Shown here: piece by piece, positions 42,396 to 50,455 of the stretch | Layout: every line of letters starts with the position of its first letter | Position numbering within the stretch: the stretch's first letter is position 1 | From: Palsa-504 sp963839095 | GTDB taxonomy: Bacteria; Actinomycetota; Actinomycetes; Streptosporangiales; Streptosporangiaceae | Length of the DNA stretch: 64,000 nt | NCBI GenBank assembly: GCA_963839095.1 | Contig: CAWIUF010000013.1 | Location: forward strand, 117,581 to 181,580 | Direction: 5' to 3' | Position numbers and translations under genes: made by a program | The notes under the pieces: model-generated | The model's database searches: none | What the model saw: only the letters and a program-made list of their open reading frames with translations | Told to the model about the DNA's origin: nothing

Positions 42396-43850
42396 TCAGT
42401 ACCCGTTGGGCTCGTCGCTGATTCGGCCGGCAGGGACGAGAGGGGGCAGGATCCGTAGCCGTTCGCGCAGGTCCCGTGCTTCAGCACCGGGATCGGCTAC
42501 GGCGAACAGGTCCTGGTCGATCGCGCGGAGCCGGACGCGGCTGGTCTGCCGTAGCGCGGGAGCCGGGATCGTGTCGAGCACGTCGAGTGCGAGCGCTGCC
42601 GCGTCAGATAGCTGACCATGTGCTGCCTGGCCGCGGGCTAGTGCGAGGCTGGCAGCGGCCCAGGCCGGTCGGCCCACGCTGACCAGTGACCGGGACTGCT
42701 GGGCATGACTGCGGGTCAGATCGTGGTCGCCGAGAAGCAGGCTGGCTTCGGCGATATGCAGGTGCAGCTCGGCGAGATCAAAGCCGAACCGCCCCGGCTG
42801 GGCGCCCTCAGGGTCGGCCGCCATCTGGTCCTGGGCGGAGGCAATCACGCGGGCCGCCTCGGAGCGGTGCCGACTGCCCAGAAGGACTAGCGCTTGCAGT
42901 TCGCCCCAGGCCAGGATCTGCGCCCTTCGTAGCGGCGAATCGGCGTATTCCAGTGCCTGGCGGGCCAGGTCGAGCGCATCAGCGTATCGGCGCTGGGCGC
43001 GGGCCGTCATTGCCTGGGCACCCAGCGACCAGCACGTCAGGTCATTATCGCCAGCTGCGGTTCCCAGGCGCGCCGCGGTGGCCAGATGGATCTGCGCCAC
43101 CGGGTAATCACCGAGGTGGAAGGCCAGGTTCCCGGCCAGCGCCGACAGCCAGCCGCCAATCCTGCGTAGCTCGGTGCGCCCTTCCCCAGACTGACGGCGG
43201 CGCAGCATGCCCGTCACCAGAGCACGGGTGCGATGGACCTCGGCGGCCAGAAGGCCAGGTGGGAAAGACGAGTAACTCTCCGCGTAATACCGCCAGGCTG
43301 CACCGAGGTGGGCGATCGCCAAAGGACCGCCCGCTGGCCCTTCGGCTTCCAGCGCGAGCTGGATGGACTCCCGTAGCGCTGCCAGGGTGGCGGCGTCTTC
43401 CTCGGCTGACATCTGGTACCCGTTCGCCTGCGTGAGGGCTTCTTTCAGGCGACGGTACTCCCCGGTCCTGCGAGGTGAGGGCAACAACACACCACCCGGT
43501 GTCAGGCCGAGCTGGCCTAGCTCGGCCTGGTACAAGCGGCAGAGCATCTGCGCGTACTCCGTGCCGGGAGAGAACTGACCGTGCTCCCAGCGGCACAGCA
43601 TCGATGAGTTCAGCGGCGGCGCGGCCAGCCTGTCTGCCTCGTACAGGGCGACGATTCCAGCGATCGCCTGAGGTCGTGACCAGCCATAGGCCAGGCGCCA
43701 CGCTTCCAACGCCAAGATCTTCGGCAGGCGGGCCCGGATCGCTGCTGCAATCTGCGGCACCGGCCAGCCTGACCGCTGTCCCTGCCGGCGGATCTCGTGC
43801 GCGGCGTGCTGCAATTCCGCGCGGCGTTCCCGGCTGATCGTGGCCTTCAT
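42396..43850 (-). CDS. XRE-family regulator with TPR-type C-terminal domain
   Basis: A 484-residue protein from ATG 43850 (MKATISRERRAELQHAAHEI). The N-terminal helix-turn-helix region (residues ~20-95) contains IAAAIRARLPKILALEAWRL, SRPQAIAGIVALYEADRLA and SMLCRWEHGQFSP (the S.LSRWE-type recognition helix). The rest is alpha-helical TPR-like repeats (RYADALDLARQALEYADSPL, DHDLTRSHAQQSRSLVSVGR). Such regulators control secondary metabolism or peptide signalling in actinomycetes. It is divergent from the ligase-dehydratase-peptidase operon (44018 onward) with 167 bases between, so it likely controls it. Confidence 0.88.
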   Translation of the reverse strand: MKATISRERRAELQHAAHEIRRQGQRSGWPVPQIAAAIRARLPKILALEAWRLAYGWSRPQAIAGIVALYEADRLAAPPLNSSMLCRWEHGQFSPGTEYAQMLCRLYQAELGQLGLTPGGVLLPSPRRTGEYRRLKEALTQANGYQMSAEEDAATLAALRESIQLALEAEGPAGGPLAIAHLGAAWRYYAESYSSFPPGLLAAEVHRTRALVTGMLRRRQSGEGRTELRRIGGWLSALAGNLAFHLGDYPVAQIHLATAARLGTAAGDNDLTCWSLGAQAMTARAQRRYADALDLARQALEYADSPLRRAQILAWGELQALVLLGSRHRSEAARVIASAQDQMAADPEGAQPGRFGFDLAELHLHIAEASLLLGDHDLTRSHAQQSRSLVSVGRPAWAAASLALARGQAAHGQLSDAAALALDVLDTIPAPALRQTSRVRLRAIDQDLFAVADPGAEARDLRERLRILPPLVPAGRISDEPNGY

Positions 43851-44017
43851 CGGCGCACCTCCGTGCGCTGTCAGGCACAGCGTAACTCCGGATCGTGCAC
43901 GCGACATTGCCACGAGCGGCAATCAGGGCGGCAATAGACCGGGCGGACACCGGCATTGAGGCAGCTCGCATCCCATACGGACGCTGGAGTCGACCTGGCC
44001 CACACAAGGAGGACGCT

Positions 44018-44965
44018 ATGTACCCCACTGGGGAGTTTATCGGGCTGGTCACGGGTGGCCGATCGGGTGAACGGGACCGCTCGTTGCTGTCCGCCGAGGC
44101 TGTCGGTGAGACCTTCAGGCGGCAGCGCCTGCAGTATGTCCGGCTGGATCCCTGCGACGCGCAGTTCGCCGACCGTATCCGGGTGGTCGATGTGGCGTTC
44201 CTCGCGATCGCAGGCCAGTGGGCCGAAGACGGCAAGCTTCAGGGACTGCTGGACAGCCTTGGCGTCCCCTACACGGGTTCCGGGGTGCTGGCTAGCGCGG
44301 CGGCGATGCATAAGCCGACGGCGAAAGGGCTGGTGGGCGCCGCAGGCGCGAAGGTTCTCCCGCACGTCCTAGTACAGGCAGGCGGCGACCCGGAACGCGC
44401 GGCAAGGGCTTGCTGTGCGGAGCTGGGAATGCCTGTCATCCTCAAGCCCTGTTCGGAAGGGGGCTCGATCGGTGTCCAGGTTGTCCGCGACCCACGACAG
44501 CTGGCCACGGCACTGGTCGGGGACGCCGCGCGCACAGAGTGGCTTATTGAGCCCTTCATGGAGGGTAGTGCTGTCACCTGCGGGGTTCTCCAGCGCCATG
44601 GCGTCCTGATGACTCTGCCGCCCCTGCAGACCCTGCCTACTACTGCGGAGTTCTATGACTACGCTGCCAAGCGCAACCCCGACGGGCACCGCTACCTATG
44701 CCCGGCTGCGATCTCAGACGCCGCACTGGCGGAAATTTCGCGGGGAACGCTGGAAGCGCACCGGACCTTGCTGTGCTCGGGATACTCGCGCTCGGACTTC
44801 CTCGTCACACCCGGTGGCAGCGTGTTCTGGCTGGAGGCCAATACGCTGCCGGGTCTGTCCATGCATGGCAACCTGGCCACGATGGCCAGCGTCGCCGGGA
44901 TTGGCTACGACGAGTTGGTCACGACGATACTGGCGAATGCTCACCGGCAGGGATACCGGCCGTGA
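44018..44965 (+). CDS. D-alanine-D-alanine ligase-like ATP-grasp enzyme
   Basis: A 315-residue enzyme with AAGGAGGA before ATG 44018. The N-terminal domain ends in LGVPYTGSGVLASAAAMHKP; ATP-grasp motifs are MPVILKPCSEGGSIGVQVV (nucleotide and phosphate loop), WLIEPFMEGSAVTCGVL and SRSDFLVTPGGSVFWLEANT with PGLSMHGNL (metal and substrate end). The family forms D-Ala-D-Ala or another dipeptide with ATP. Differences from housekeeping Ddl (GSAVTCG for G.EVTVG, SMHGN for T..S) point to a changed second substrate. Its stop overlaps the next start (GTGA). First gene of a three-gene operon. Confidence 0.9.
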   Translation: MYPTGEFIGLVTGGRSGERDRSLLSAEAVGETFRRQRLQYVRLDPCDAQFADRIRVVDVAFLAIAGQWAEDGKLQGLLDSLGVPYTGSGVLASAAAMHKPTAKGLVGAAGAKVLPHVLVQAGGDPERAARACCAELGMPVILKPCSEGGSIGVQVVRDPRQLATALVGDAARTEWLIEPFMEGSAVTCGVLQRHGVLMTLPPLQTLPTTAEFYDYAAKRNPDGHRYLCPAAISDAALAEISRGTLEAHRTLLCSGYSRSDFLVTPGGSVFWLEANTLPGLSMHGNLATMASVAGIGYDELVTTILANAHRQGYRP

Positions 44966-45957
44966 CGGGGGCGCTTCCGCTGACGGCACGCGACATATAC
45001 CGTGCCCAGCGGCGTCTTCGCGGCATCGCGGCCGCCACGCCGGTTCTGTCCAGCCCGGCCCTGAATGCGGTGGTTAGCCGCAGCGTCGCGTGCAAGGCCG
45101 AGGCTTTGCAGCGAACCGGATCCTTCAAGTTCCGTGGTGCCTACAATGCCGTGGCCGCCCTCGGACCGGCCCGCCGCCAGCGCGGCGTAATTGGCGCATC
45201 ATCCGGTAACCATGCCCAGGCCCTCGCCCTGGCCGGACAGTTGCTCGGGGTTCCGGTCACCGTGGTCGTGCCTCGTGACGCGCCCGAGGCGAAGGTGGAC
45301 GGCGCCCGATTGCTAGGAGCCCGCGTTGTCCCCTACGACCGCTACACCGATAACCGCGACGAGATAACCGGCAGCCTCGCCGCGGGGTACGGATACACGG
45401 TTGTGCCGTCGGCGGATGATCCGTCCGTGATGGCCGGCGCCGGTACCGTAGCCCTAGAGCTACTGCGGCAGGCGCCGGGCCTGGCGATGATCCTCGTGCC
45501 GGTAGGCGGCGGTGGCCTGGCAGCCGGTACCGTCGTGGCAGTCAAAGACATCAACCCCAGCATCACCGTCATCGGCGTCGAGCCTCGCAAAGGCGCGGAT
45601 ACGGCCGCATCCCTGCGGGCCGGGCGTCTGGTCACGCTGCCAGCGGTGCCGGACACGATCGCTGACGGGCTGCGGCACACCAGCCCGGCCCCGCTGCCAT
45701 GGGAGGTCAACAAGGTGCTCCTCGACGAGGTGATCACCGTCACTGACGAGTCCATCGTCCAGGCTATGAGGCAGGCATTCGAGTACCTGAAAATCGTGGC
45801 CGAGCCCTCAGGCGCGGTCGCGCTCGCGGCGCTCACCACTACCGGCCTTCCTCCCGGCCCGGCCGGTGTCGTCGTCTCGGGCGGTTCAGTGAGCTACGGC
45901 ACATTTGGTGCCCTCATGGCCGGGCTCCCCGCAGCGGAGGACCACGCCGTTGCCTGA
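44962..45957 (+). CDS. PLP-dependent serine/threonine dehydratase or serine racemase
   Basis: A 331-residue fold-type II PLP enzyme, GTG 44962 overlapping the ligase stop by 4 bases. The PLP lysine is in TGSFKFRGAYNA, SSGNHAQALALAGQLLGVPV is the substrate loop, and the phosphate-binding loop is PVGGGGLAAGT. There is no ACT regulatory domain, so it is not a biosynthetic isoleucine-pathway enzyme. The same family contains serine racemases, which share these motifs. Beside a D-Ala-D-Ala-type ligase, a D-serine-forming role is attractive but is inference. Confidence 0.88.
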   Translation: MTGALPLTARDIYRAQRRLRGIAAATPVLSSPALNAVVSRSVACKAEALQRTGSFKFRGAYNAVAALGPARRQRGVIGASSGNHAQALALAGQLLGVPVTVVVPRDAPEAKVDGARLLGARVVPYDRYTDNRDEITGSLAAGYGYTVVPSADDPSVMAGAGTVALELLRQAPGLAMILVPVGGGGLAAGTVVAVKDINPSITVIGVEPRKGADTAASLRAGRLVTLPAVPDTIADGLRHTSPAPLPWEVNKVLLDEVITVTDESIVQAMRQAFEYLKIVAEPSGAVALAALTTTGLPPGPAGVVVSGGSVSYGTFGALMAGLPAAEDHAVA

Positions 45958-46569
45958 AATGCCTGCCCGCCACCCGGTCCCGTGGATCACTCAGTACGCC
46001 ACGCCATCTCTGATCGCGGCCATCGCCTATGCGGGACACCCAGCAGCCGACGATCCCCACTGGCGTGAAAGCGGCGCACCAGACCGGGAAATATACGGAC
46101 GCTGGTGCACACGTCTGTGCGGCATGGCCTGCCTGCAGATGGCCCTGATCGCCCGCGACGGCTATGCCCCCAGCTTGTTCACACTCCTCGAAGGCTGCCT
46201 GGAGTTCGGCGGATATGCCGAAGAGTCCGATGGCCGGGTAACCGGACTGCTCTACCGGCAATTCAGCGACTTCGCCCGGGATCGCTACCAACTCCAAGCC
46301 GACGTCATCACCGACCTCGGCCCGAACCGGATAGTCCGCGAACTCGAGCAGGGCAGGCTCCTGATGGCATCGGTGCACAAGGAGATCCGCCGCCCGAACG
46401 CGATCCACCGGCGACCGGCGGCCATCTAGTCCTGGTCACCGGATACGACGACGGCCAGGTCACCTTCCATAACCCATCCGGCCACACGAGGCAGGCAGGC
46501 GTAGCCACGCTGCCAATGCCGGTTTTCGACCGGTTCGCGGCCCGCCGCGGAATAGCTCTGCACATTTAG
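45950..46569 (+). CDS. C39-like cysteine peptidase, one frameshift
   Basis: About 206 residues. TTG 45950 has GGAGG 8 bases upstream and overlaps the previous gene by 8 bases; ATG 45959 is an alternative. The N-terminal Cys region is RWCTRLCGMACLQMALIARD. Near 46400 the frame shifts by one; the continuation is GGHLVLVTGYDDGQVTFHNP, with the catalytic His in GGHLV and the Asn/Asp in FHNPSG, ending at 46569. These are the elements of peptidase C39-like papain folds. It has no transporter part, so it acts as a free cysteine peptidase or amidase. Third gene of the operon. Confidence 0.7.
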
Positions 46570-46839
46570 AGGACTCCAGGCTCGCAGGAGCACGAAGGCC
46601 CAGGCTGGCCCGGAAGGTGCGGGCTAGCGCGGCGTCCAGGACATCGTCGAGCTGTTTACATCCTTGACGGCGTACGCGTGCGCCGCGCATCACGACTCGA
46701 CGGCGGAGGCACTGAAGCCCGCAGCCTCATCTGTAACTTCACCGCCATGTATACGTCGCACAACAAGACTTCATTCGCGGATCATGCCGTTTCAAAGTCA
46801 TGTCTTGCCTTCGGTTAATCAACGTGATGTTCTCGGTAG
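46570..46839. other. Gap between operon end and HEPN gene
   Basis: About 270 bases. Minus strand ~46600-46660 encodes QLDDVLDAALARTF, which resembles DVLDAALARV of the DUF1998 helicase (51390-51425); the match is short. From 46690 to 46840 the DNA is less GC-rich (CATGTATACGTCGC, GGTTAATCAACGTGATG) and probably holds the promoter for the HEPN-RDD gene. Confidence 0.4.
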
Positions 46840-48162
46840 GTGGCTGAAGGCGACAGAGGAATTCACGGGCACCGGCTGGAAAGATATCCATTCCCGGTCG
46901 CCTTCCCGGCCCGGCTGGCGATGATAGCCAGCGACCCAAGCGACATCCTGGACAAGGCCTCCCACTTCGTAGAACTGACCGCCACTATCTTGAGCATCAT
47001 GGTGCTGGCCTGGTATCAGAAAACTGATCCTGACTCAGCTGAGCTCCAGCAGTGGGAAAAGAAGCTGGAGCGATTGGGCATCACTCTAGGGACATGGATC
47101 GCTGTGGTCGGCTCGGCGAAATCCGAACTGGCGAAGGAGCCTAACCATCCAGTCGCCCGCGCGATACGGCTGGCCTGCGACGCGACGCACGCCAGCCTTA
47201 CGACGTTCAATCCCGTGCGTAATACCTACGCTCACGGCGGCAAGCCCCGGCTGGCGGACGACCAGGAAAGGGCAGCGGCAGACATGTCGGCTGCGGTATC
47301 GATGATGATCGATGCCCTAGAGCCGCTTACCCAGATCCAGCTGGGAGTGGTGAAAGATTGCCAGCCGCAGGGGACCTCGTGGCAGGCTAGCGTCGATATC
47401 ATGACCGGCGCCGCACAGCCGTTCCAGATGAAGCGCATGCATACAGCGTCGCCTTATGAAAAGGAGGAGGTCGTCGCCTTCTCCGGCACCAGCCTGAGAT
47501 CGGCCATCTCCCTGACACCCTTCTGCACGTGGACGAAATGCCCGCAATGCGGCCAGGACGAGCTATTTTATCTACATCAACGCAAGAGAAAAAAGAACTT
47601 GTATTTCAGCTTCTCCAGCGGACACGAACGCATTGTCAAGGGCGAGGCGCCGCAGCGGGCCAGGCAACCCGTTGTCGCGCTCGGAATGGTGTCCGTCGGA
47701 TCCAGGCGTTCGGCGGCCTCGGCTGGCTGGCGATCCAACTGGGCTGCGCTGGCCTCCCGCCCGCGTCGGCTGGCCAGCCGCCTCATAGACTTCGCCATCG
47801 TCATCCTGATCGCAGGTGTCACCTGGTTCATCTGCAGGTCCGTCCATCTGGTGCCCTGGTCAGCAGCACCGATCGCGGTTGGCATGGCCGCCTTGTACGA
47901 GCCGGCTGCGATCCTGGCCGATGGCACCGTGGGTAAACGGCTGATGCGTATCGAGCCGATCTCCGCCTGGGATGTTCGTCCCCTAGGACGCGCTGATGCG
48001 TTGCGACGGGCCCTGGTCGCCGATGCCCAGCTGCTGTTCCCGCCGCTGGCTATCCGCAACCTTGCCTGGATGCTCTGGGATCCGGCCCGGCAGTGCCTGC
48101 ACGACCGGGTCGCGAAGTCGATCGTCATTGCTGGCCGGACGCAACGGGGGCAGAAGATCTAA
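46840..48162 (+). CDS. HEPN-like domain, zinc ribbon and RDD membrane domain protein
   Basis: A 440-residue frame from GTG 46840 (ATG 46921 is an alternative; neither has a clear ribosome site). Residues ~30-190 are helical and carry PVRNTYAHGG, an Arg127-Asn...His132 motif typical of HEPN RNases (RNx3H). Residues ~225-270 hold a zinc-ribbon half, CTWTKCPQCGQDELFYL. Residues ~315-435 are an RDD membrane domain (RRLASRLIDFAIVILIAGVT, ILADGTVGKRLMRIEPISAW, RRALVADAQLLFPPLAIRNL). A membrane-tethered HEPN protein fits an abortive-infection type effector, which is inference. It converges on the zinc-ribbon gene, overlapping by 4 bases. Confidence 0.7.
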   Translation: MAEGDRGIHGHRLERYPFPVAFPARLAMIASDPSDILDKASHFVELTATILSIMVLAWYQKTDPDSAELQQWEKKLERLGITLGTWIAVVGSAKSELAKEPNHPVARAIRLACDATHASLTTFNPVRNTYAHGGKPRLADDQERAAADMSAAVSMMIDALEPLTQIQLGVVKDCQPQGTSWQASVDIMTGAAQPFQMKRMHTASPYEKEEVVAFSGTSLRSAISLTPFCTWTKCPQCGQDELFYLHQRKRKKNLYFSFSSGHERIVKGEAPQRARQPVVALGMVSVGSRRSAASAGWRSNWAALASRPRRLASRLIDFAIVILIAGVTWFICRSVHLVPWSAAPIAVGMAALYEPAAILADGTVGKRLMRIEPISAWDVRPLGRADALRRALVADAQLLFPPLAIRNLAWMLWDPARQCLHDRVAKSIVIAGRTQRGQKI

Positions 48163-48482
48163 CGGGCCAGCTCGATCGAGCGTTTGCAAGCCGGATGGCC
48201 GGAGCAGCCGAGAAATGGCCGCCCGGAATCCTGGTGGCGGCCGTACACCCTCGGTCGCCCGCACCGGTCACATACCCGTCGCAGCAGAAGCTTCTGCCCG
48301 CCGAGCAGCCGGATCACCCGACGACGAGGCTGGTAGCCGTGATGGCGGCACCGGCCGAACAGGCCCAGGACAATTATGTGACAACCGCGGTACGGAGATT
48401 TGGCGATCACACCTGCGCACTGCATCGGAGCCGCCACGGGGATTACGACTGCTGCCACGACTACGGCGATCAACCAAACCAC
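48159..48482 (-). CDS. Membrane-anchored topoisomerase-type zinc-ribbon protein
   Basis: A 107-residue protein from GTG 48482. A membrane segment opens it (VWLIAVVVAAVVIPVAAPMQ). The C-terminal ~40 residues are a C4 zinc ribbon, CDRCGRPRVYGRHQDSGRPF then LGCSGHPACKRSIEL. The pattern CxxC, then GCS..P.CK, is that of the topoisomerase I C-terminal DNA-binding zinc finger, also used by some restriction-type nucleases. Here it has no catalytic domain. It converges on the HEPN-RDD gene. Role unknown; perhaps nucleic-acid sensing at the membrane. Confidence 0.55.
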   Translation of the reverse strand: MVWLIAVVVAAVVIPVAAPMQCAGVIAKSPYRGCHIIVLGLFGRCRHHGYQPRRRVIRLLGGQKLLLRRVCDRCGRPRVYGRHQDSGRPFLGCSGHPACKRSIELAR

Positions 48483-48579
48483 GGCGCACCATTTCCTGAC
48501 CCGAGGGCTCTACATCGATCGTCTCGTTCACCGTGTCGGATGACAAGCACTCGCGCTCATCTAGATCGGGTTGCGGAAC

Positions 48580-49563
48580 TCAGAGCTGGCTGGTGTGGGT
48601 TATGCCGCTGGTCAGCTTGTCCAGGCTGGTGTAGCGCTGGCTCAGGGTCCATCCCCATGGCTTGCCGGACTCCGTGACGGTGTCGTTAGTGATAGGCGCC
48701 TTGAGGTGAACCGTCTGCGGATCATCGGGTCCGGTCAGGAGGAGGACGTCGTATGACTCATTTTCGGTCCTGCTACCGTCGCTCAGGAGGTGGTCGATGA
48801 GGTCGGCTACCTCGGTCTGCCCGCTGGCACGACGCGCGATGGCCTCGGCGGGGGTGAACAAGACCGCGACGTGGTGCTGGCGGATCTGCGCGATGAGCGG
48901 CTGGATGACGCCTTCGGCGTAGAAGCCGAAGTACTTCAGGCCAGCGCGGAATGACCGGTTGGGCTGACAGATGTAGGCGGCGAGCTGCAGGTATTCCGGC
49001 CACGCCGAACGGGCGGCGACAACAACCGTGTCATCAGCCGAGAGCAGCCCGTCCGCTTCGTAGAGCGCCATCAGCTCCGCGAGCAGGAACCGGGTCTGCT
49101 CACCGGTCACCCGCGCCGGATCGGTGATCAGCTTGTGAATGGCCTCGGCCAGGTCGCGGAAGCTGAACCACAGGATGCGCCGGCGGAACGACGCGTCAGC
49201 CACGCCATCCAGCGTTTCGAACCAGGTTGGCCGTACTGGATCGGGAGTGATGACGAACAGGAGCGCATCAGGGTCGTCCAGCAGCTTGCTGTGCTGTCGC
49301 AGCTGAGTACGGCCATGCCCCTCATGTGCGTACGCATCGGTTTCGGTTTTCGTCTCGAACCACCAGGAGAACCTGGCCGATATCTGGGCATCCGGCACAG
49401 CATGGGGCGTGACGACCAGGTTCTCGAAGGACACCGCCTCCAACTCTGATCCCATGCCGGTGACAGCGCGCAGGAGTTCCTGCACCAGCGCAAGATCGAT
49501 CCGTTCGAACACGGCCATCGTCGAGCTGGTAACCCGGTTCTCCCCGGTGCGGTACGTAGACAT
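48580..49563 (-). CDS. Putative PD-(D/E)XK nuclease-like protein
   Basis: About 327 residues from ATG 49563 (MSTYRTGENRVTSSTMAVFE). The N-terminal domain shows a spaced PD-(D/E)XK signature: Pro57-Asp58 in HAVPDAQIS and Glu70-Thr-Lys72 in WWFETKTETDAY. A strand and helix follow (ALLFVITPDPVRPTWFETLD, ILWFSFRDLAEAIHKLI). The C-terminal ~150 residues (FLLAELMALYEADGLLSADD, YLQLAAYICQPNRSFRAGLK) are of unknown family. This layout suggests a nuclease with a recognition domain, plausible as part of the surrounding defence island. The domain assignment rests on the motif alone. Confidence 0.6.
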   Translation of the reverse strand: MSTYRTGENRVTSSTMAVFERIDLALVQELLRAVTGMGSELEAVSFENLVVTPHAVPDAQISARFSWWFETKTETDAYAHEGHGRTQLRQHSKLLDDPDALLFVITPDPVRPTWFETLDGVADASFRRRILWFSFRDLAEAIHKLITDPARVTGEQTRFLLAELMALYEADGLLSADDTVVVAARSAWPEYLQLAAYICQPNRSFRAGLKYFGFYAEGVIQPLIAQIRQHHVAVLFTPAEAIARRASGQTEVADLIDHLLSDGSRTENESYDVLLLTGPDDPQTVHLKAPITNDTVTESGKPWGWTLSQRYTSLDKLTSGITHTSQL

Positions 49564-49891
49564 CAGCGGCTTCGGCACAGCAGCACCTTAATCAGGTGGC
49601 AGCCGTACTGCGACCGATGCACGAGATTTGCCGATATGATCGGCGAGCCGGCTACCGAGGAGTCCAACTGGCGCGGTGCCCAACCGGTTAATTTATACGC
49701 CGCTACGCGCACGACGCGGCGCCAGAAACGCCCGCTTCTGCATGATAAGCAGACCCGGCGTCTGCGCAATAGCCCTATATAGTAATTTCAATAAACACCT
49801 ATGGGCAATTTTCTATCGATGCAAGCCTTAGGATTCCGATTAGGTGGTTGTAAGGCTGGACGCGATCGGGTCACGTATTTTGCTCCCTCAT
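49564..49891. other. AT-richer intergenic stretch
   Basis: About 330 bases with no gene. 49760-49845 is the most AT-rich part of the area (CCTATATAGTAATTTCAATA and following), and it probably contains the promoter for the nuclease-like gene to its left. No obvious hairpin terminator was found. Confidence 0.5.
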
Positions 49892-50167
49892 TCAGTTGTT
49901 CTTTTCCTCGTTGTGAGCCTGCTCGATGATGGCGCGGGCGGCTGCGTGCGGGTTGCGATAGTGACCTAGGTCCGTCTGTCCCGGATTGCGTCGGAACGAG
50001 ACCGTCCAGGTTTGCGGCTTGCGATGGTTGACGACAGTGCCGTTACTCAGGTCGCCGTCGAACTTGAGACCGGGCTCGCCGACCGGGATGGCGACAAGAA
50101 GATGGGCTACCCACTCCTCCATAACGCCAGCTAGCGCAGCATCGGGCTGGATTTCGATCTTCCTCAT
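49892..50167 (-). CDS. Small hypothetical protein
   Basis: A 91-residue protein from ATG 50167 with a GGAGAG site upstream: MRKIEIQPDAALAGVMEEWV, AHLLVAIPVGEPGLKFDGDL, QTWTVSFRRNPGQTDLGHYR and NPHAAARAIIEQAHNEEKNN. It is soluble and predicted alpha/beta. I do not recognise it. It follows a truncated VOC gene on the same strand. Confidence 0.6.
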   Translation of the reverse strand: MRKIEIQPDAALAGVMEEWVAHLLVAIPVGEPGLKFDGDLSNGTVVNHRKPQTWTVSFRRNPGQTDLGHYRNPHAAARAIIEQAHNEEKNN

Positions 50168-50213
50168 GCGTGTCACTCTCCTCGGCGGCGGATCATTGTC
50201 CGCGCGTACTTGG

Positions 50214-50360
50214 CTAGCTTGCTGCGACGGTGCGGTCCACCCAGAGGCCTTCGATCTGTCCTTTGCCCTCCAGCTCCATGCCAACTTCAGCAAAGAATGC
50301 GACGGCGGCATCCAGGTCGTCGACGACGATGGCGACGTTGTCCATGCGCTGTATGGCCAT
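50214..50360 (-). pseudogene. Truncated VOC (glyoxalase-fold) protein
   Basis: From ATG 50360 it reads MAIQRMDNVAIVVDDLDAAV, AFFAEVGMELEGKGQIEGLW and VDRTVAAS, then a stop. This is the first third of a glyoxalase/bleomycin-resistance fold protein, normally ~140 residues. The rest is absent. Confidence 0.65.
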
Positions 50361-50455
50361 GCCTGCCAGCATACGGACGCGGCGACCTGCCAGTCCGATG
50401 CGGAATGGGCTAACGGCTGGGCTGGCCCCAAAGTAACAGTAACCGTACAAATTGG

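Noticed and set aside
46600..46660. DVLDAALAR peptide as a second DUF1998 helicase scar
   Set aside because: Only about nine residues match and the nucleotide similarity is weak; kept as a remark in the gap description, not as a finding.
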